Shown here: positions 36,072-44,273 of the stretch, in pieces
How the letters are laid out: each line of letters starts with the position of its first letter
How positions within the stretch are numbered: the first letter of the stretch is position 1
Assembly: GCF_019048865.1 (NCBI RefSeq)
Contig: NZ_CP077604.1
Location: 3,534,001-3,598,000, forward strand
From: Aquihabitans sp. G128
Lineage (GTDB): Bacteria > Actinomycetota > Acidimicrobiia > Acidimicrobiales > Iamiaceae
Direction of reading: 5' to 3'
Length of the DNA: 64,000 nt
Position numbers and translations under genes: made by a program
Notes under the pieces: generated by a model
Seen by the model: only the letters and a program-made list of their open reading frames with translations
The model's database searches: none
Told to the model about the DNA's origin: nothing

Positions 36072-37441
36072 CCTCGCCGGCCTCCTCGTCGTCGTCGGGG
36101 TCCTCCTCGGCCTCGCCGGCTCGGCTCAGGCCGCCCCCGGCGCGCCGGCCCAGTCGGGTGGCGACGCGGGCCGGGTGAGCATCATCAAGGTCGAGGGGCT
36201 CGTCGATCCGGTGATGGCCGACTTCATCGAGAAGTCCATCCGCGACGGCGAGAAGGCCCAGGTCATCGCCGTGGTCCTGCAGCTCGACAGCTCGGGCTCG
36301 GTCGTCAGCGACGCCCGCCTGGTGGACCTGGCCCGCACCATCCACGACGCCTCCGTCCCGGTGGCGGTCTGGGTCGGGCCCAGCGGCTCGCGCGCTCGGC
36401 GGCGCCGCGCAGCTCGCCGGGGCCGCCAAGCCGGTCGGCGACGCCCGCCTCATCGGCCTCGCCCCCGGCGCCCGCCTCGGCAAGACCGGGCGGCTGGTGG
36501 TCCCCGACGACCTGCTCTCCTCGGACTTCCTGGCGGCCCGCGACCGGCTCCGTGACGGCACCATCGACGACAAGCAGGCCCGCCAGCTGAAGATCGCCCC
36601 GAACCGGCGCTCGGCGGTCATCGGCGAGTTCCTGATCGACCTCCCGGGCTTCGAGACCAAGACCGTCAAGGTCGACGGCAAGCCCCAGCGCCAGCCCCTC
36701 TCGGTGCCGGTCTTCTCGGCGCTGCCGGTGCAGGACCAGCTGTTCCACACGGTGGGCAGCCCGCCGGCGGCCTACCTGCTGTTCGTGATCGGCCTGGCCC
36801 TGATCGTGTTCGAGCTCTACACCGCCGGGGTCGGCGTGGCCGGCCTGGTGGGCGCCGGCTGCTTCGTCCTGTCCTGCTACGGCTTCGCCGTGCTGCCCGT
36901 CCGGCCGGTGGGGGTGGTCCTGCTGGTGCTGGCCATCCTGGGCTTCACCATCGACGTGCAGACGGGCGTGCCCCGGGTGTGGTCGATCATCGGCGCGGTC
37001 AGCCTGGTGGCCGGTTCGCTCGTGCTCTACGACGGCTACAGCCTGTCGTGGATCACCCTGCTGGTCGGCATCGTCGGGACGACGGTGTTCATGGTCGCCG
37101 GCATGCCCGCCATGGTCCGCACCCGGTTCTCGACGCCCACCATCGGGCGGGAGTGGATGATCGGCGAGGTCGGCGAAGCGGTCACCAACGTGTCGCCCGA
37201 GGGCGTCGTGCGGGTGCGCGGCGCGCTGTGGCGGGCGCGCACCAACCGGGCCACGCCGCTGGCCCTGCACGACGGCGTCCGCGTGGTCGAGGTCGACGGG
37301 CTGCTGCTCGAGGTGGAGCCCATCGAAGGCGGCGCGGTCGACTACCGCGAGAAGCGCCGCGGCGAGGGTGACGACGACGCCGACCCGGCCGTCGTGCTGG
37401 TCGACGGCGAGCCGCTCGCCCCCGCCGCCGACGACGCCTGA
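36055..37441 (+). CDS. NfeD-family membrane-bound ClpP-like serine protease, frameshifted
   Basis: About 462 residues when corrected. TTG start and signal peptide RRLPTLAGLLVVVGVLLGLAG; a ClpP-class domain (VSIIKVEGLVDPVMADFIEKSI, VVLQLDSSGSVV, VPVAVWVGPSGSRA, then GGAAQLAGAAKPVGDARLIGLAPG); about four membrane helices (36,775-37,120); and a C-terminal NfeD OB-fold (GREWMIGEVGEAVTNVSPEGVVRVRGALWRAR). The frame breaks at 36389-36395, repaired by one CG. Such proteases process stomatin-like proteins; no stomatin gene follows here. Confidence 0.88.
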
Positions 37442-37479
37442 GCGCGGGGGACCTTCGTCCCCTCCGTCATCCCGACGGT

Positions 37480-37496
37480 GGATACCAGTGGTATCC
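37480..37496. promoter_or_regulatory. 17-bp palindrome upstream of whiB
   Basis: GGATACCA-G-TGGTATCC is a perfect inverted repeat, lower in GC than its surroundings, 136 bp before the whiB start. The ACCA/TGGT core and spacing resemble GntR-type operators. No matching regulator is in the window. Confidence 0.45.
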
Positions 37497-37577
37497 GGAC
37501 CGCCGATCACCGGCGTTCTCCCTGGTCAGGGCGCCGCGTTCGCGATGGTTTGTCGTCGCGCTCGCGAAAGTTGGGTC

Positions 37578-37606
37578 TTGTAAGTCGATCGACCTAGCCC
37601 TACGTT
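37578..37606 (+). promoter_or_regulatory. Candidate whiB promoter
   Basis: TTGTAA (37578-37583), 17-nt spacer, TACGTT (37601-37606). It leaves a short leader with AAAGGGGG as ribosome-binding site before GTG 37633. Confidence 0.45.
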
Positions 37607-37632
37607 CGCTGGCACCGAAAGGGGGACTTCCG

Positions 37633-37893
37633 GTGAGTGCACAACGAGTCGAAGACGACTGGCAGCTCCGAGCTGCATGTAGGGGCCCACAGGCGGCGGT
37701 GTTCTTTCCGCCTGGGACGTTCGAGCGCAAGGAGGAGAAGCTCGGCCGCGAGGTCCGAGCCAAGGAGATCTGCCGGACCTGTCCGGTGAAGCGACCTTGC
37801 CTCGACTACGCGATCTCCATCCGAGAGCCGCACGGCATCTGGGGTGGCCTGAACGAAGCGGAGCGCAAGGGCTTGCTCACGCAGGCCAGCTGA
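37633..37893 (+). CDS. whiB: WhiB-family redox-sensing transcriptional regulator
   Basis: 86 residues. Four cysteines for the [4Fe-4S] cluster: Cys16 (RAACRG) and the CRTCPVKRPC cluster (residues 47, 50 and 56). The GIWGG turn is followed by a basic end. This is the actinobacteria-specific Wbl family, closest in organisation to WhiB/WhiB2-type. GTG start with a strong purine-rich ribosome-binding site. It works with sigma-70 proteins such as the one at 62.3 kb. Confidence 0.93.
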   Translation: MSAQRVEDDWQLRAACRGPQAAVFFPPGTFERKEEKLGREVRAKEICRTCPVKRPCLDYAISIREPHGIWGGLNEAERKGLLTQAS

Positions 37894-37925
37894 CCCGCAG
37901 GACCAGCACCGGCGACGCCGCCCCG

Positions 37926-38487
37926 TCAGGGGACCTCGAGGCCTTCGGGCCGGGGGCGGACCAGCCGATCGCAGCCGACGAGCCGACGTGCCCAGCACGT
38001 CGGCTCGTCCGCGCCAGGGAGCGGGCGGCGGGACGTCGGCAGACGGCGGCGCATCGTCGTCGGCCGGTGCGGCGTCGGCGGGAGGAGCGCCGGGCGCGTC
38101 GTCGGGTGCGTCGGCCACGCCGAGCTCGCGGCGGATCGCCTCCAGCCGGTCGGCCGAGGCCTTGGCCTGCGCTTCGAGCTGGAGCCGGGCCGACTCCGCC
38201 TCGGCGGCGGCTGCGACGTCCTCCGGCGGGCGGGGCCCGGTGCCGCCCGGGCTCGCCCCGGTGGGCGGGGTCCCGGTGGCGTCGGCCTGGCGGCGCGCCT
38301 CCCACTCGATGCGGGCCTTGGCCTCGTCGAGCGTGGGCGCCTCGCTGGTGGACGAGAGCCAGGGCTTGTCGGCCTGCTCGGCCTCCCGCTCGGCTTCGAG
38401 CCGGTCCAGCGACCGGTTGCCCTGGCCGACCGCACTGTCGATCCGCGCCTTGGCGTACTTGATCCACCGGTTGACGTCGAGTGCCAT
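37926..38487 (-). CDS. Hypothetical protein, coiled-coil, probable frameshift near its end
   Basis: About 187 residues. MALDVNRWIKYAKARIDSAVGQGNRSLDRLEAERE then a charged helical stretch and an Ala/Glu-rich coiled coil (EAESARLQLEAQAKASADRLEAIRREL), ending in a Pro/Asp-rich region. Without correction the frame would run antisense through all of whiB; adding one CG at 38011-38015 moves it to a stop at 37926. The hairpin at 37977-38009 lies inside this 3' end. Function unknown. Confidence 0.5.
37977..38009. terminator. Hairpin between convergent whiB and the hypothetical gene
   Basis: GACGAGCCGACGTG and CACGTCGGCTCGTC form a perfect 14-bp stem with a 5-nt loop, 84 bp after the whiB stop. It looks like a terminator for whiB even though it may lie within the 3' end of the opposite gene. 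Confidence 0.65.
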
Positions 38488-38531
38488 CGGCCCATTGTTC
38501 CCCGCCGGCCGGGCCGGCGCCGGGAGGCGGT

Positions 38532-39341
38532 TCAGCGCGGCTCCACGAGCAGCGTCTGGACGCAGCGGCCGAGCCGACCCCGCTCGTCGAACAGCTCGCC
38601 TTCGGCGGTGCCCACGCCATCGACGTCGAGCCGGGTGACGGCGTCGATGCCGATCCACTCGCCCACCGGCAACCGGTGGAGGGTGACGGTGAGGTCCGGG
38701 TTGATGAACGTCCAGCCGTCGAAGGGCAGCACGCCCGAGAGGCCGTTCACGAAGTCGGCGGCCGCCACCACGCGCTGGAGCGGGCTGGGCTCCTCGCCGG
38801 CCACCACCGGGACGCGCAGCCGCATCCAGTCCTGCGACGGGCCCAGCGAGAGCATCCCGCCCCCGCCCACGAAGCGGTGCTGTACCGCGTCCTTGTGGAA
38901 CGCCACCACCTCACCCATGGGCTGCCACATGGGCACGTCGGCCGCCGAGCGACGGTCCGGCGGCGGTGCGTCGACCGGGGCGAAGCGGTCGCCGGGCAGG
39001 TCGACGGCCTGGCGGCGGATGGCCAGCACGGTGGCCCGCACCAACCGCCGGCCGTCCTCGCCGTGCAGCGACACCTCAGCCACCTGCACCTTGCGGCCGG
39101 GGCGCACCACGGCGGCGCGCACCTCCAGCGGAGCGAGCGGGACGGGGCGCTCGAGGTCCAGCGTGAGGCGGTCGGCGTGCACCGCCGGCGAGCCGGTGGC
39201 GGCGAGCGCAGCCTCGGCGGCGCGAGCGACGATGGCGGCGACGGGCCCACCGTGCAGCGCGCCCGCCGCCCAGGGGCCGCGGCTGAGCTCGGTGGGCAGG
39301 ACCCGGTCGTCGTCGAGCACGGTGAACAGCGCGTCGTCCAT
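38532..39341 (-). CDS. TesB-like acyl-CoA thioesterase
   Basis: 269 residues, double hot-dog. N-terminal half: RGPWAAGALHGGPVAAIVARAAE, LTLDLERPVPLAPLEV; C-terminal half: VNGLSGVLPFDGWTFINPDLTVTLHRLPVGEWIGIDA and GELFDERGRLGRCVQTLLV. Hydrolyses acyl-CoA to acid and CoA; chain length is unknown. The start sits 6 nt after a TAGGGT box that overlaps the promoter of the divergent GNAT gene. Confidence 0.85.
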   Translation of the reverse strand: MDDALFTVLDDDRVLPTELSRGPWAAGALHGGPVAAIVARAAEAALAATGSPAVHADRLTLDLERPVPLAPLEVRAAVVRPGRKVQVAEVSLHGEDGRRLVRATVLAIRRQAVDLPGDRFAPVDAPPPDRRSAADVPMWQPMGEVVAFHKDAVQHRFVGGGGMLSLGPSQDWMRLRVPVVAGEEPSPLQRVVAAADFVNGLSGVLPFDGWTFINPDLTVTLHRLPVGEWIGIDAVTRLDVDGVGTAEGELFDERGRLGRCVQTLLVEPR

Positions 39342-39347
39342 GGGGCG

Positions 39348-39357
39348 ACCCTAGGTT
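39348..39357. promoter_or_regulatory. Overlapping back-to-back -10 boxes
   Basis: ACCCTAGGTT contains TAGGGT on the minus strand (39353-39348) and TAGGTT on the plus strand (39352-39357). The thioesterase and GNAT start codons lie 6 and 7 nt from their boxes, so both messages would be leaderless and the promoters mutually exclusive. Confidence 0.6.
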
Positions 39358-39364
39358 CGGCCCG

Positions 39365-39862
39365 GTGCCGCGGAGCGTGCGGAAGACTGCGGCCGTGGCC
39401 GCCACCGTGACCTTCCGCCGGGCCGACGACGCCGACCTCGCCGCCGTCGTGGCCCTGCTCGCCGACGACGACCTGGGGGCCGAGCGCGAGGGGAGCGACC
39501 TGGCGCCGTACCGGGAGGCGTTCGCCGAGATCGACGCCGACCCCCGGCACCTCCTCCTGGTGGGCGACCTCGGCGGCGAGGTGGTGGCGTGCCTCCAGCT
39601 CACCGTGCTGCCCTGCCTGACCCACGGCGGCCGCCGCCGGAGCCAGGTCGAGGGCGTGCGGGTGCGGGGCGACCAGCGCGGTGCCGGCGTGGGCCGGCAG
39701 CTCCTGCGCCACGCCATCGCCTGGAGCATCGAGCAGGGCTGTGGGGTGGTGCAGCTGACGACCGACAAGCGTCGGCCGGAGGCCCTGCGCTTCTACGAGC
39801 AGCTCGGCTTCGTGGCCACCCACGAAGGCCTGAAGCTCCCGCTCCCGAGCGCCCCCGGCTGA
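39365..39862 (+). CDS. GNAT-family N-acetyltransferase
   Basis: 165 residues, GTG start. Single GNAT domain: VTFRRADDADLAAVVALLADD, HLLLVGDLGGEVVACLQLTVLPCLTHGG, acetyl-CoA loop VRVRGDQRGAGVGRQLLRHAI, and ALRFYEQLGFVATHEGLKL. It resembles small-molecule or antibiotic-type acetyltransferases; the acceptor is unknown. Confidence 0.85.
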   Translation: MPRSVRKTAAVAATVTFRRADDADLAAVVALLADDDLGAEREGSDLAPYREAFAEIDADPRHLLLVGDLGGEVVACLQLTVLPCLTHGGRRRSQVEGVRVRGDQRGAGVGRQLLRHAIAWSIEQGCGVVQLTTDKRRPEALRFYEQLGFVATHEGLKLPLPSAPG

Positions 39863-39866
39863 TCGC

Positions 39867-40478
39867 TCAGCGCAGCGCCTCGACGGCGATGGGGTCGGGC
39901 TTGGTGAGGATGTGGTCCACCAGGCCGTAGGCCACCGCGTCGGGGCCCCGGAGGATGTAGTCCCGATCGATGTCGGTGGTGATCTGCTCGACGCTCTGGC
40001 CGGTGTCGGCGGCGAGCGCCTCGGTCATGCGGTCGCGCAGGAGGACCATCTCCTTCACCGCCAGCTCCATGTCCTTGCTCTGGCCCTGGGCGCCACCGTG
40101 GGGCTGGTGGATGAGCACCCGCGAGTTCGGCAGGGCGAAGCGCTTGCCCTTCGCCCCGCCTGCCAGGATCACCGCAGCGGCCGACGCCGCCTGGCCGATG
40201 CAATAGGTGGCGACGTCGCAGCGCAGCAGCTGCATGGTGTCGTAGACGGCGAACAGCGCGGTCATGTCGCCCCCGGGGGAGTTGATGTAGAGGCGGATGT
40301 CCTTGCCGGGGTCGGAGGCCTCCAGGTGGAGCAGCTGGGCGATGATCAGGTTGGCGACGGTGTCGTCCAGGGGCGTGCCGAAGAAGATCAGCCGCTCCTG
40401 CAGCAGGCGGGACCAGATGTCGAAGGCCCGCTCGCCGCGGGCGGTCTGTTCGATGACGGTGGGGACGAGCAGGCTCAT
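39867..40478 (-). CDS. clpP: ATP-dependent Clp protease proteolytic subunit
   Basis: 203 residues. Catalytic Ser in [19 protein letters not shown] near residue 98, catalytic His in VLIHQPHGG near 123, catalytic Asp in DIDRDY near 172. The N-terminus is short, without a propeptide visible. Degrades unfolded proteins with ClpX or ClpC. A second clpP is usual in actinobacteria, but no neighbour clp gene is here. Its upstream region is shared with the SRPBCC-ArsR operon and holds two inverted repeats. Confidence 0.95.
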   Translation of the reverse strand: MSLLVPTVIEQTARGERAFDIWSRLLQERLIFFGTPLDDTVANLIIAQLLHLEASDPGKDIRLYINSPGGDMTALFAVYDTMQLLRCDVATYCIGQAASAAAVILAGGAKGKRFALPNSRVLIHQPHGGAQGQSKDMELAVKEMVLLRDRMTEALAADTGQSVEQITTDIDRDYILRGPDAVAYGLVDHILTKPDPIAVEALR

Positions 40479-40516
40479 GGGTGGGCTCCGGTCGGTGCGG
40501 GGTCGCACGCCAACGT

Positions 40517-40532
40517 GCAACCATTGGGTTGC
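40517..40532. promoter_or_regulatory. Operator-like inverted repeat 1
   Basis: GCAACC-ATTG-GGTTGC, perfect 6-bp arms, in the 150-bp divergent gap between clpP and the SRPBCC-ArsR operon. Confidence 0.55.
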
Positions 40533-40552
40533 GAATGTACGGAAGCGGTGGG

Positions 40553-40580
40553 GGAACCGCAACCCGGAGGTTGCGGTTCC
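40553..40580. promoter_or_regulatory. Operator-like inverted repeat 2
   Basis: GGAACCGCAACC-CGGA-GGTTGCGGTTCC, perfect 12-bp arms with the same GCAACC/GGTTGC core and 4-nt centre as the site 20 bp to the left. The shared core suggests one dimeric regulator, most simply the ArsR-family protein encoded at 41114. Confidence 0.6.
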
Positions 40581-40628
40581 GGTGCGGCAGGGGCAGGCTG
40601 GCGCCACCGACCCACCCGGAGGCTCGCC

Positions 40629-41117
40629 ATGGACCCGCTGACCATCACCCGCTCCGTCCGCATCGACGCCGACCTCGACGCCGTGTGGGCCTCGGTGGGC
40701 GACGCCGACGGGCTCGCCGGCTGGCTCGGGGCCGCCATCGAGGTGGACCTGGTGGCCGGCGCCGCCGGCTCCGTCGTCGACCACGACGGCACCAGCCGCC
40801 GCCTGGTCGTCACCACCGTCGACGGCGTCGCACCCCGTCGCCAGGTGGGCTTCACGTGGTGGGACGAGGACCGTCCCGACGACGCGTCGCACGTCACCAT
40901 CGCCGTCGAAGGTGACGGCGACGGGGCTCGCGTGACCGTCACCGAGACCCTCGATCCGGTCTCGGTCGGGTCGCACGGCGGCCGGGCCAGCGCCCTCGGC
41001 GGCGCCCACGTCGGCGACCTGCTCGACGCCGGCGCCGCCCTGGGCCACCGCTGGGACGCTCGCCTCGGCGCGCTGCTGGGAGCGGCCGCGCCGGCCCTCC
41101 TCGCCGTGGGTGCGTGA
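40629..41117 (+). CDS. SRPBCC (AHSA1-like) domain protein
   Basis: 162 residues. START/Bet v1-like fold: [29 protein letters not shown], then VGFTWWDED and VTVTETLD, and a C-terminal helix. Binds a small hydrophobic ligand in related proteins. Its stop overlaps the ArsR start (GTGA), the usual SRPBCC-ArsR pairing. Confidence 0.8.
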   Translation: MDPLTITRSVRIDADLDAVWASVGDADGLAGWLGAAIEVDLVAGAAGSVVDHDGTSRRLVVTTVDGVAPRRQVGFTWWDEDRPDDASHVTIAVEGDGDGARVTVTETLDPVSVGSHGGRASALGGAHVGDLLDAGAALGHRWDARLGALLGAAAPALLAVGA

Positions 41118-41464
41118 CCGCCCCCTCGCCGGGCGCCACCCCGTCGGCCGCCGCCACCGGGCCCGACCCGGTGTTCGCGGCGCTCGCCGACCCCACCCGT
41201 CGCCAGATCCTGCAGGCCGTGGGCGGGCGCGGCGACGCCACGGCCACGGAGCTGGCGGCCGACCTGCCGGTGTCGCGCCAGGCCGTGGTCAAGCACCTCC
41301 AGTCGCTCGCCGCGGCCGGCCTGGTGGGGTCGGAGCGGGTGGGGCGCGAGCAGCGCTACCGGCTCACCCCGGCGCCGCTCGACGAAGCCCTGCGGTGGAT
41401 GGTCGACGTCGGTGCCGCCTGGGACGACCGCCTGGATCGGCTGCGCCGCCAGTTCGACCGCTGA
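41114..41464 (+). CDS. ArsR-family transcriptional regulator
   Basis: 116 residues. Winged helix: [51 protein letters not shown], then [19 protein letters not shown]. The metal-binding ELCVC motif of metalloregulators is absent, so the signal is probably a ligand linked to the SRPBCC partner. Likely represses its own operon through the GCAACC-N4-GGTTGC sites. Confidence 0.88.
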   Translation: MTAPSPGATPSAAATGPDPVFAALADPTRRQILQAVGGRGDATATELAADLPVSRQAVVKHLQSLAAAGLVGSERVGREQRYRLTPAPLDEALRWMVDVGAAWDDRLDRLRRQFDR

Positions 41465-41474
41465 CCGTCCGGCC

Positions 41475-41879
41475 TCAGCGAGCGAGCTCGTGCTCGATGC
41501 GCCGCAGGGCCACGGCGCACACGACCGCGTAGGGCGCCGCCCAGATCGGGACCTCGAAGCCCACCCGGCACCGCGCCGGGCCCGAGGCCTCCACCCGGTG
41601 GGCGGTGGCCGGCACCCCAGCCACCCGCCAGGCCCACCGGCCGCCGCCGTCAGCGGTGCGATCGAAGGCCGTGGTCCGGAACGGCACCCACGGTCCCGCC
41701 ACCGCCCGCACGGCACCCGTGGTGCCGGGCACGAGCCGACGGCCGCCCGTTCCAGCGGGGGAGCGGGGATCGAGCCGGGCCTCGGCCACCGTGGGGCCCC
41801 ACGTGGGCCACCGGTCCAGGTCCACGAGCAGGTCCCACGCCTGCTCGGCGGGGGCGTCCACCGCTCGCGTGATCCACAT
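41475..41879 (-). CDS. SRPBCC polyketide cyclase-like protein
   Basis: 134 residues from ATG 41879, with a TACGTG box 6 nt upstream. MWITRAVDAPAEQAWDLLVDLDRWPTWGPTVAEARLD is typical of polyketide cyclase/dehydrase-like START proteins; GRRLVPGTTGAV and the helix YAVVCAVALRRIEHELA follow. Ligand unknown. It is convergent with the ArsR gene, 10 bp apart. Confidence 0.75.
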   Translation of the reverse strand: MWITRAVDAPAEQAWDLLVDLDRWPTWGPTVAEARLDPRSPAGTGGRRLVPGTTGAVRAVAGPWVPFRTTAFDRTADGGGRWAWRVAGVPATAHRVEASGPARCRVGFEVPIWAAPYAVVCAVALRRIEHELAR

Positions 41880-41956
41880 GGCCGCCACGTACCCGATCGC
41901 CGGCGGCCCACCCGGGCGCCGGAGCCAGGCCGGCGGGTGGCCGGTACCCTGCACCC

Positions 41957-42442
41957 ATGTTGTTCGTGGTCCTGCTGCTCGTGGTGGCCCCCCTCCTGGA
42001 GCTGTACGTCATCATCCAGGTGGCCGACGTCATCGGTGGCTGGCAGACCATCGGGCTGTTGGTGGTCGAGAGCGCCATCGGGGCCTGGCTGCTGAAGCGC
42101 CAGGGCCTCAGCGCCCTGGCCAAGATCAGCGCCGCCATCGAGGCCGGGCGGGTGCCGGGCAAGGAGCTGGTCGACGGGTTCCTGATCCTGGTGGCCGGTG
42201 CGCTCATGCTGGCCCCGGGGTTCATCGGCGACGTGATCGGCTACCTGCTGCTCATCCCGCCCACCCGGGCCCTGTTCCGCATCCCGCTGCAGAAGCGCTT
42301 CGAGGACGGCAAGCACGGCCGCCTCTTCACCATGGCCGGCGGCCCCGGCGGCCGGTTCGTCGGCACGTTCCGCGCCGGGTCCGTCTTCGACGCCACCGGC
42401 CACGAGGCCGCGCCGCACGACCGCCAGCAGCTCGACCCGTGA
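41957..42442 (+). CDS. FxsA-family membrane protein
   Basis: 161 residues. Two to four membrane helices (LFVVLLLVVAPLLELYVIIQV; TIGLLVVESAIGAWLL; FLILVAGALMLAPGFIGDVIGYLLLIP) with the GxLMLxPGFxTD-like motif of FxsA, named for suppression of F-plasmid exclusion of phage T7. The cytoplasmic tail is basic. TACCCT ends 6 nt before the ATG. First gene of a coupled three-gene set. Confidence 0.88.
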   Translation: MLFVVLLLVVAPLLELYVIIQVADVIGGWQTIGLLVVESAIGAWLLKRQGLSALAKISAAIEAGRVPGKELVDGFLILVAGALMLAPGFIGDVIGYLLLIPPTRALFRIPLQKRFEDGKHGRLFTMAGGPGGRFVGTFRAGSVFDATGHEAAPHDRQQLDP

Positions 42443-43335
42443 GCGACGCCACCGAGGTGCCGCTGCGAGACGCGGCCACGGTCCTGATCCTGCGCGACGG
42501 CGCCGAGGGCCTCGAGGTCTTCATGCTGAAGCGCAACCTCAACTCCGACTTCGTCGGCGGCGCCTACGTGTTCCCCGGCGGCGCCGTCGACCCGGAGGAC
42601 CGCGAGGCCGACCTCGAGGCCATCTGCGAGGGCCGCACCGACGCCGACGCATCGGCCCGCATCGGCGTGCCCTCCGGCGGCCTCGCCTTCTGGGTGGCCG
42701 CCATCCGCGAGAGCTTCGAGGAGGCCGGGGTGCTGCTGGCGCAGGACCGCTCGGGGGCGATCGTCGACCTCGATGCCGCGGCCGGCCTCGAGCGGTGGGC
42801 GGAGCACCGCGCTGCGGTCGACGGTGGCACGCGCCGCCTGATCGAGGTGGCCGAGGCCGAGGACCTCCGCTTGGCGGTCGGTGGCATGCACCACTTCGCC
42901 CACTGGATCACGCCCGAGGGTGCCCCCCGCCGCTACGACACGCACTTCTTCGTCACCGCCGCGCCGGCCGACCAGACGCCGCTGCACGACGACCACGAGG
43001 TCATCGCCAACGAGTGGGTCCGCCCCGCCGACGGCCTGGCCCGGGTGGAGGCCGGCGAGCTCACGATGATGCCGCCCACCATCGCCAGCCTCCAGGCCAT
43101 CGAGCGCTTCGCCACCGCGGCCGAGGCCCTGGCCGCCGCCGAGGCCATCACCGACGTGCCCGCCATCCTCCCCCGCATCGTCGCCGTCGACGGCCACGTG
43201 CGCATCGTCCTCCCGGGCGAGCCCGGCTACGACGGCGAGGCGGGCGTGCCGGACGCCTCGGTCGACTGGATGACGGCGGTGGCCGGCGTGCGGACCACCG
43301 GCCTCGATGCCGGCCCCGTCGAGGGCGCACCGTGA
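42439..43335 (+). CDS. NUDIX hydrolase
   Basis: 298 residues. ATVLILRDGAEGLEVFMLKRN and GGAYVFPGGAVDPED open the fold; the Nudix helix is AIRESFEEAGVLL (RExxEExG), separated from the GG by a 40-residue insertion as in the long NUDT19-like or CoA-type members. Hydrolyses a nucleoside-diphosphate-linked substrate, perhaps CoA. GTGA overlap with fxsA upstream and with the metallohydrolase downstream. Confidence 0.85.
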   Translation: MSDATEVPLRDAATVLILRDGAEGLEVFMLKRNLNSDFVGGAYVFPGGAVDPEDREADLEAICEGRTDADASARIGVPSGGLAFWVAAIRESFEEAGVLLAQDRSGAIVDLDAAAGLERWAEHRAAVDGGTRRLIEVAEAEDLRLAVGGMHHFAHWITPEGAPRRYDTHFFVTAAPADQTPLHDDHEVIANEWVRPADGLARVEAGELTMMPPTIASLQAIERFATAAEALAAAEAITDVPAILPRIVAVDGHVRIVLPGEPGYDGEAGVPDASVDWMTAVAGVRTTGLDAGPVEGAP

Positions 43336-44204
43336 CCGATGCTGCCGTGGGCGACGAGGCGGTGCTGCCGGCGCTGGTCCCCGACGTGCCCGTGGCCCTC
43401 ACCAAGCTGGTGCGCCGCATCCTCTGCGGCAACCCGTCGAAGATGACCGGCCCCGGCACCAACACGTACCTGATCGGCATCGACGAGGTCGCGGTGATCG
43501 ACCCGGGCCCGGACGACGCCGACCACCTCGATGCCATCGCCGCGGCCGGGAGCGGGCAGATCCGCTGGATCCTCTGCACCCACACCCACCCGGACCACTC
43601 GCCGGGTGCCGCCGGCCTGAAGGCGCGCACGGGTGCCGAGGTCCTGGCCTTCGCCGACACCGACGGCCTCGTCTGCGATCGCCACCTCGTCGACGGCGAC
43701 ACCGTCGAGGGCACCGAGTTCACGCTGCGGGCGGTGCACACCCCGGGCCACGCGTCGAACCACCTGTGCTTCCTGCTCGAGCGCGACCGCCTGCTCTTCA
43801 CCGGCGACCACGTGATGGACGCCTCCACCGTGGTCATCAGCCCGCCCGACGGCGACATGGCCCAGTACCTCGCCAGCATCGAGCGGCTCCAGGCCTGGAC
43901 GCCGAGGCTGAAGGTGCTGGCCCCGGCCCACGGCCACCTCATCGACGACCCCGCCGCCAAGCTGGCCGAGTACCACGCCCACCGGTTGGCCCGTGAGGCC
44001 CAGGTGCTCACCGTGCTGGCCGGGCACGGCGCCGCTGGGGCGGGCACCGCCGCCCTGGTCGAGGAGATCTACGCGGAGGTGGCCGAGGAGCTCCACCCGG
44101 TGGCCCGCAAGAGCGTGTGGGCCCACCTGCGCAAGCTGGCGCACGAGGGCTCGGTGACGGCCAGCGACGTCGAGGATCCCGAGGCCACGTGGGTCGCCCG
44201 CTGA
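43332..44204 (+). CDS. Metallo-beta-lactamase-fold hydrolase (LACTB2-like)
   Basis: 290 residues. GPGTNTYLIG, VIDPGPDD, the zinc motif CTHTHPDHSPGA, AVHTPGHASNH, LLFTGDHVMD and APAHGH; a C-terminal winged helix (VARKSVWAHLRKLAHEGSV) as in LACTB2-type hydrolases and ribonucleases. GTG start overlapping the NUDIX stop. Substrate unknown; co-translation with the NUDIX enzyme suggests a common pathway. Confidence 0.88.
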   Translation: MTDAAVGDEAVLPALVPDVPVALTKLVRRILCGNPSKMTGPGTNTYLIGIDEVAVIDPGPDDADHLDAIAAAGSGQIRWILCTHTHPDHSPGAAGLKARTGAEVLAFADTDGLVCDRHLVDGDTVEGTEFTLRAVHTPGHASNHLCFLLERDRLLFTGDHVMDASTVVISPPDGDMAQYLASIERLQAWTPRLKVLAPAHGHLIDDPAAKLAEYHAHRLAREAQVLTVLAGHGAAGAGTAALVEEIYAEVAEELHPVARKSVWAHLRKLAHEGSVTASDVEDPEATWVAR

Positions 44205-44273
44205 CCGGTGCCGGTCAGGATCTCGTCAGCCGGCCGTGACCCGGCCGCCACACCCCTTCGCCAGGATGGGCCC

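Noticed and set aside
37600..38487. Hypothetical gene running leftward through the whole of whiB
   Set aside because: whiB is certain; one lost CG near 38011 explains the overrun and moves the stop to 37926.
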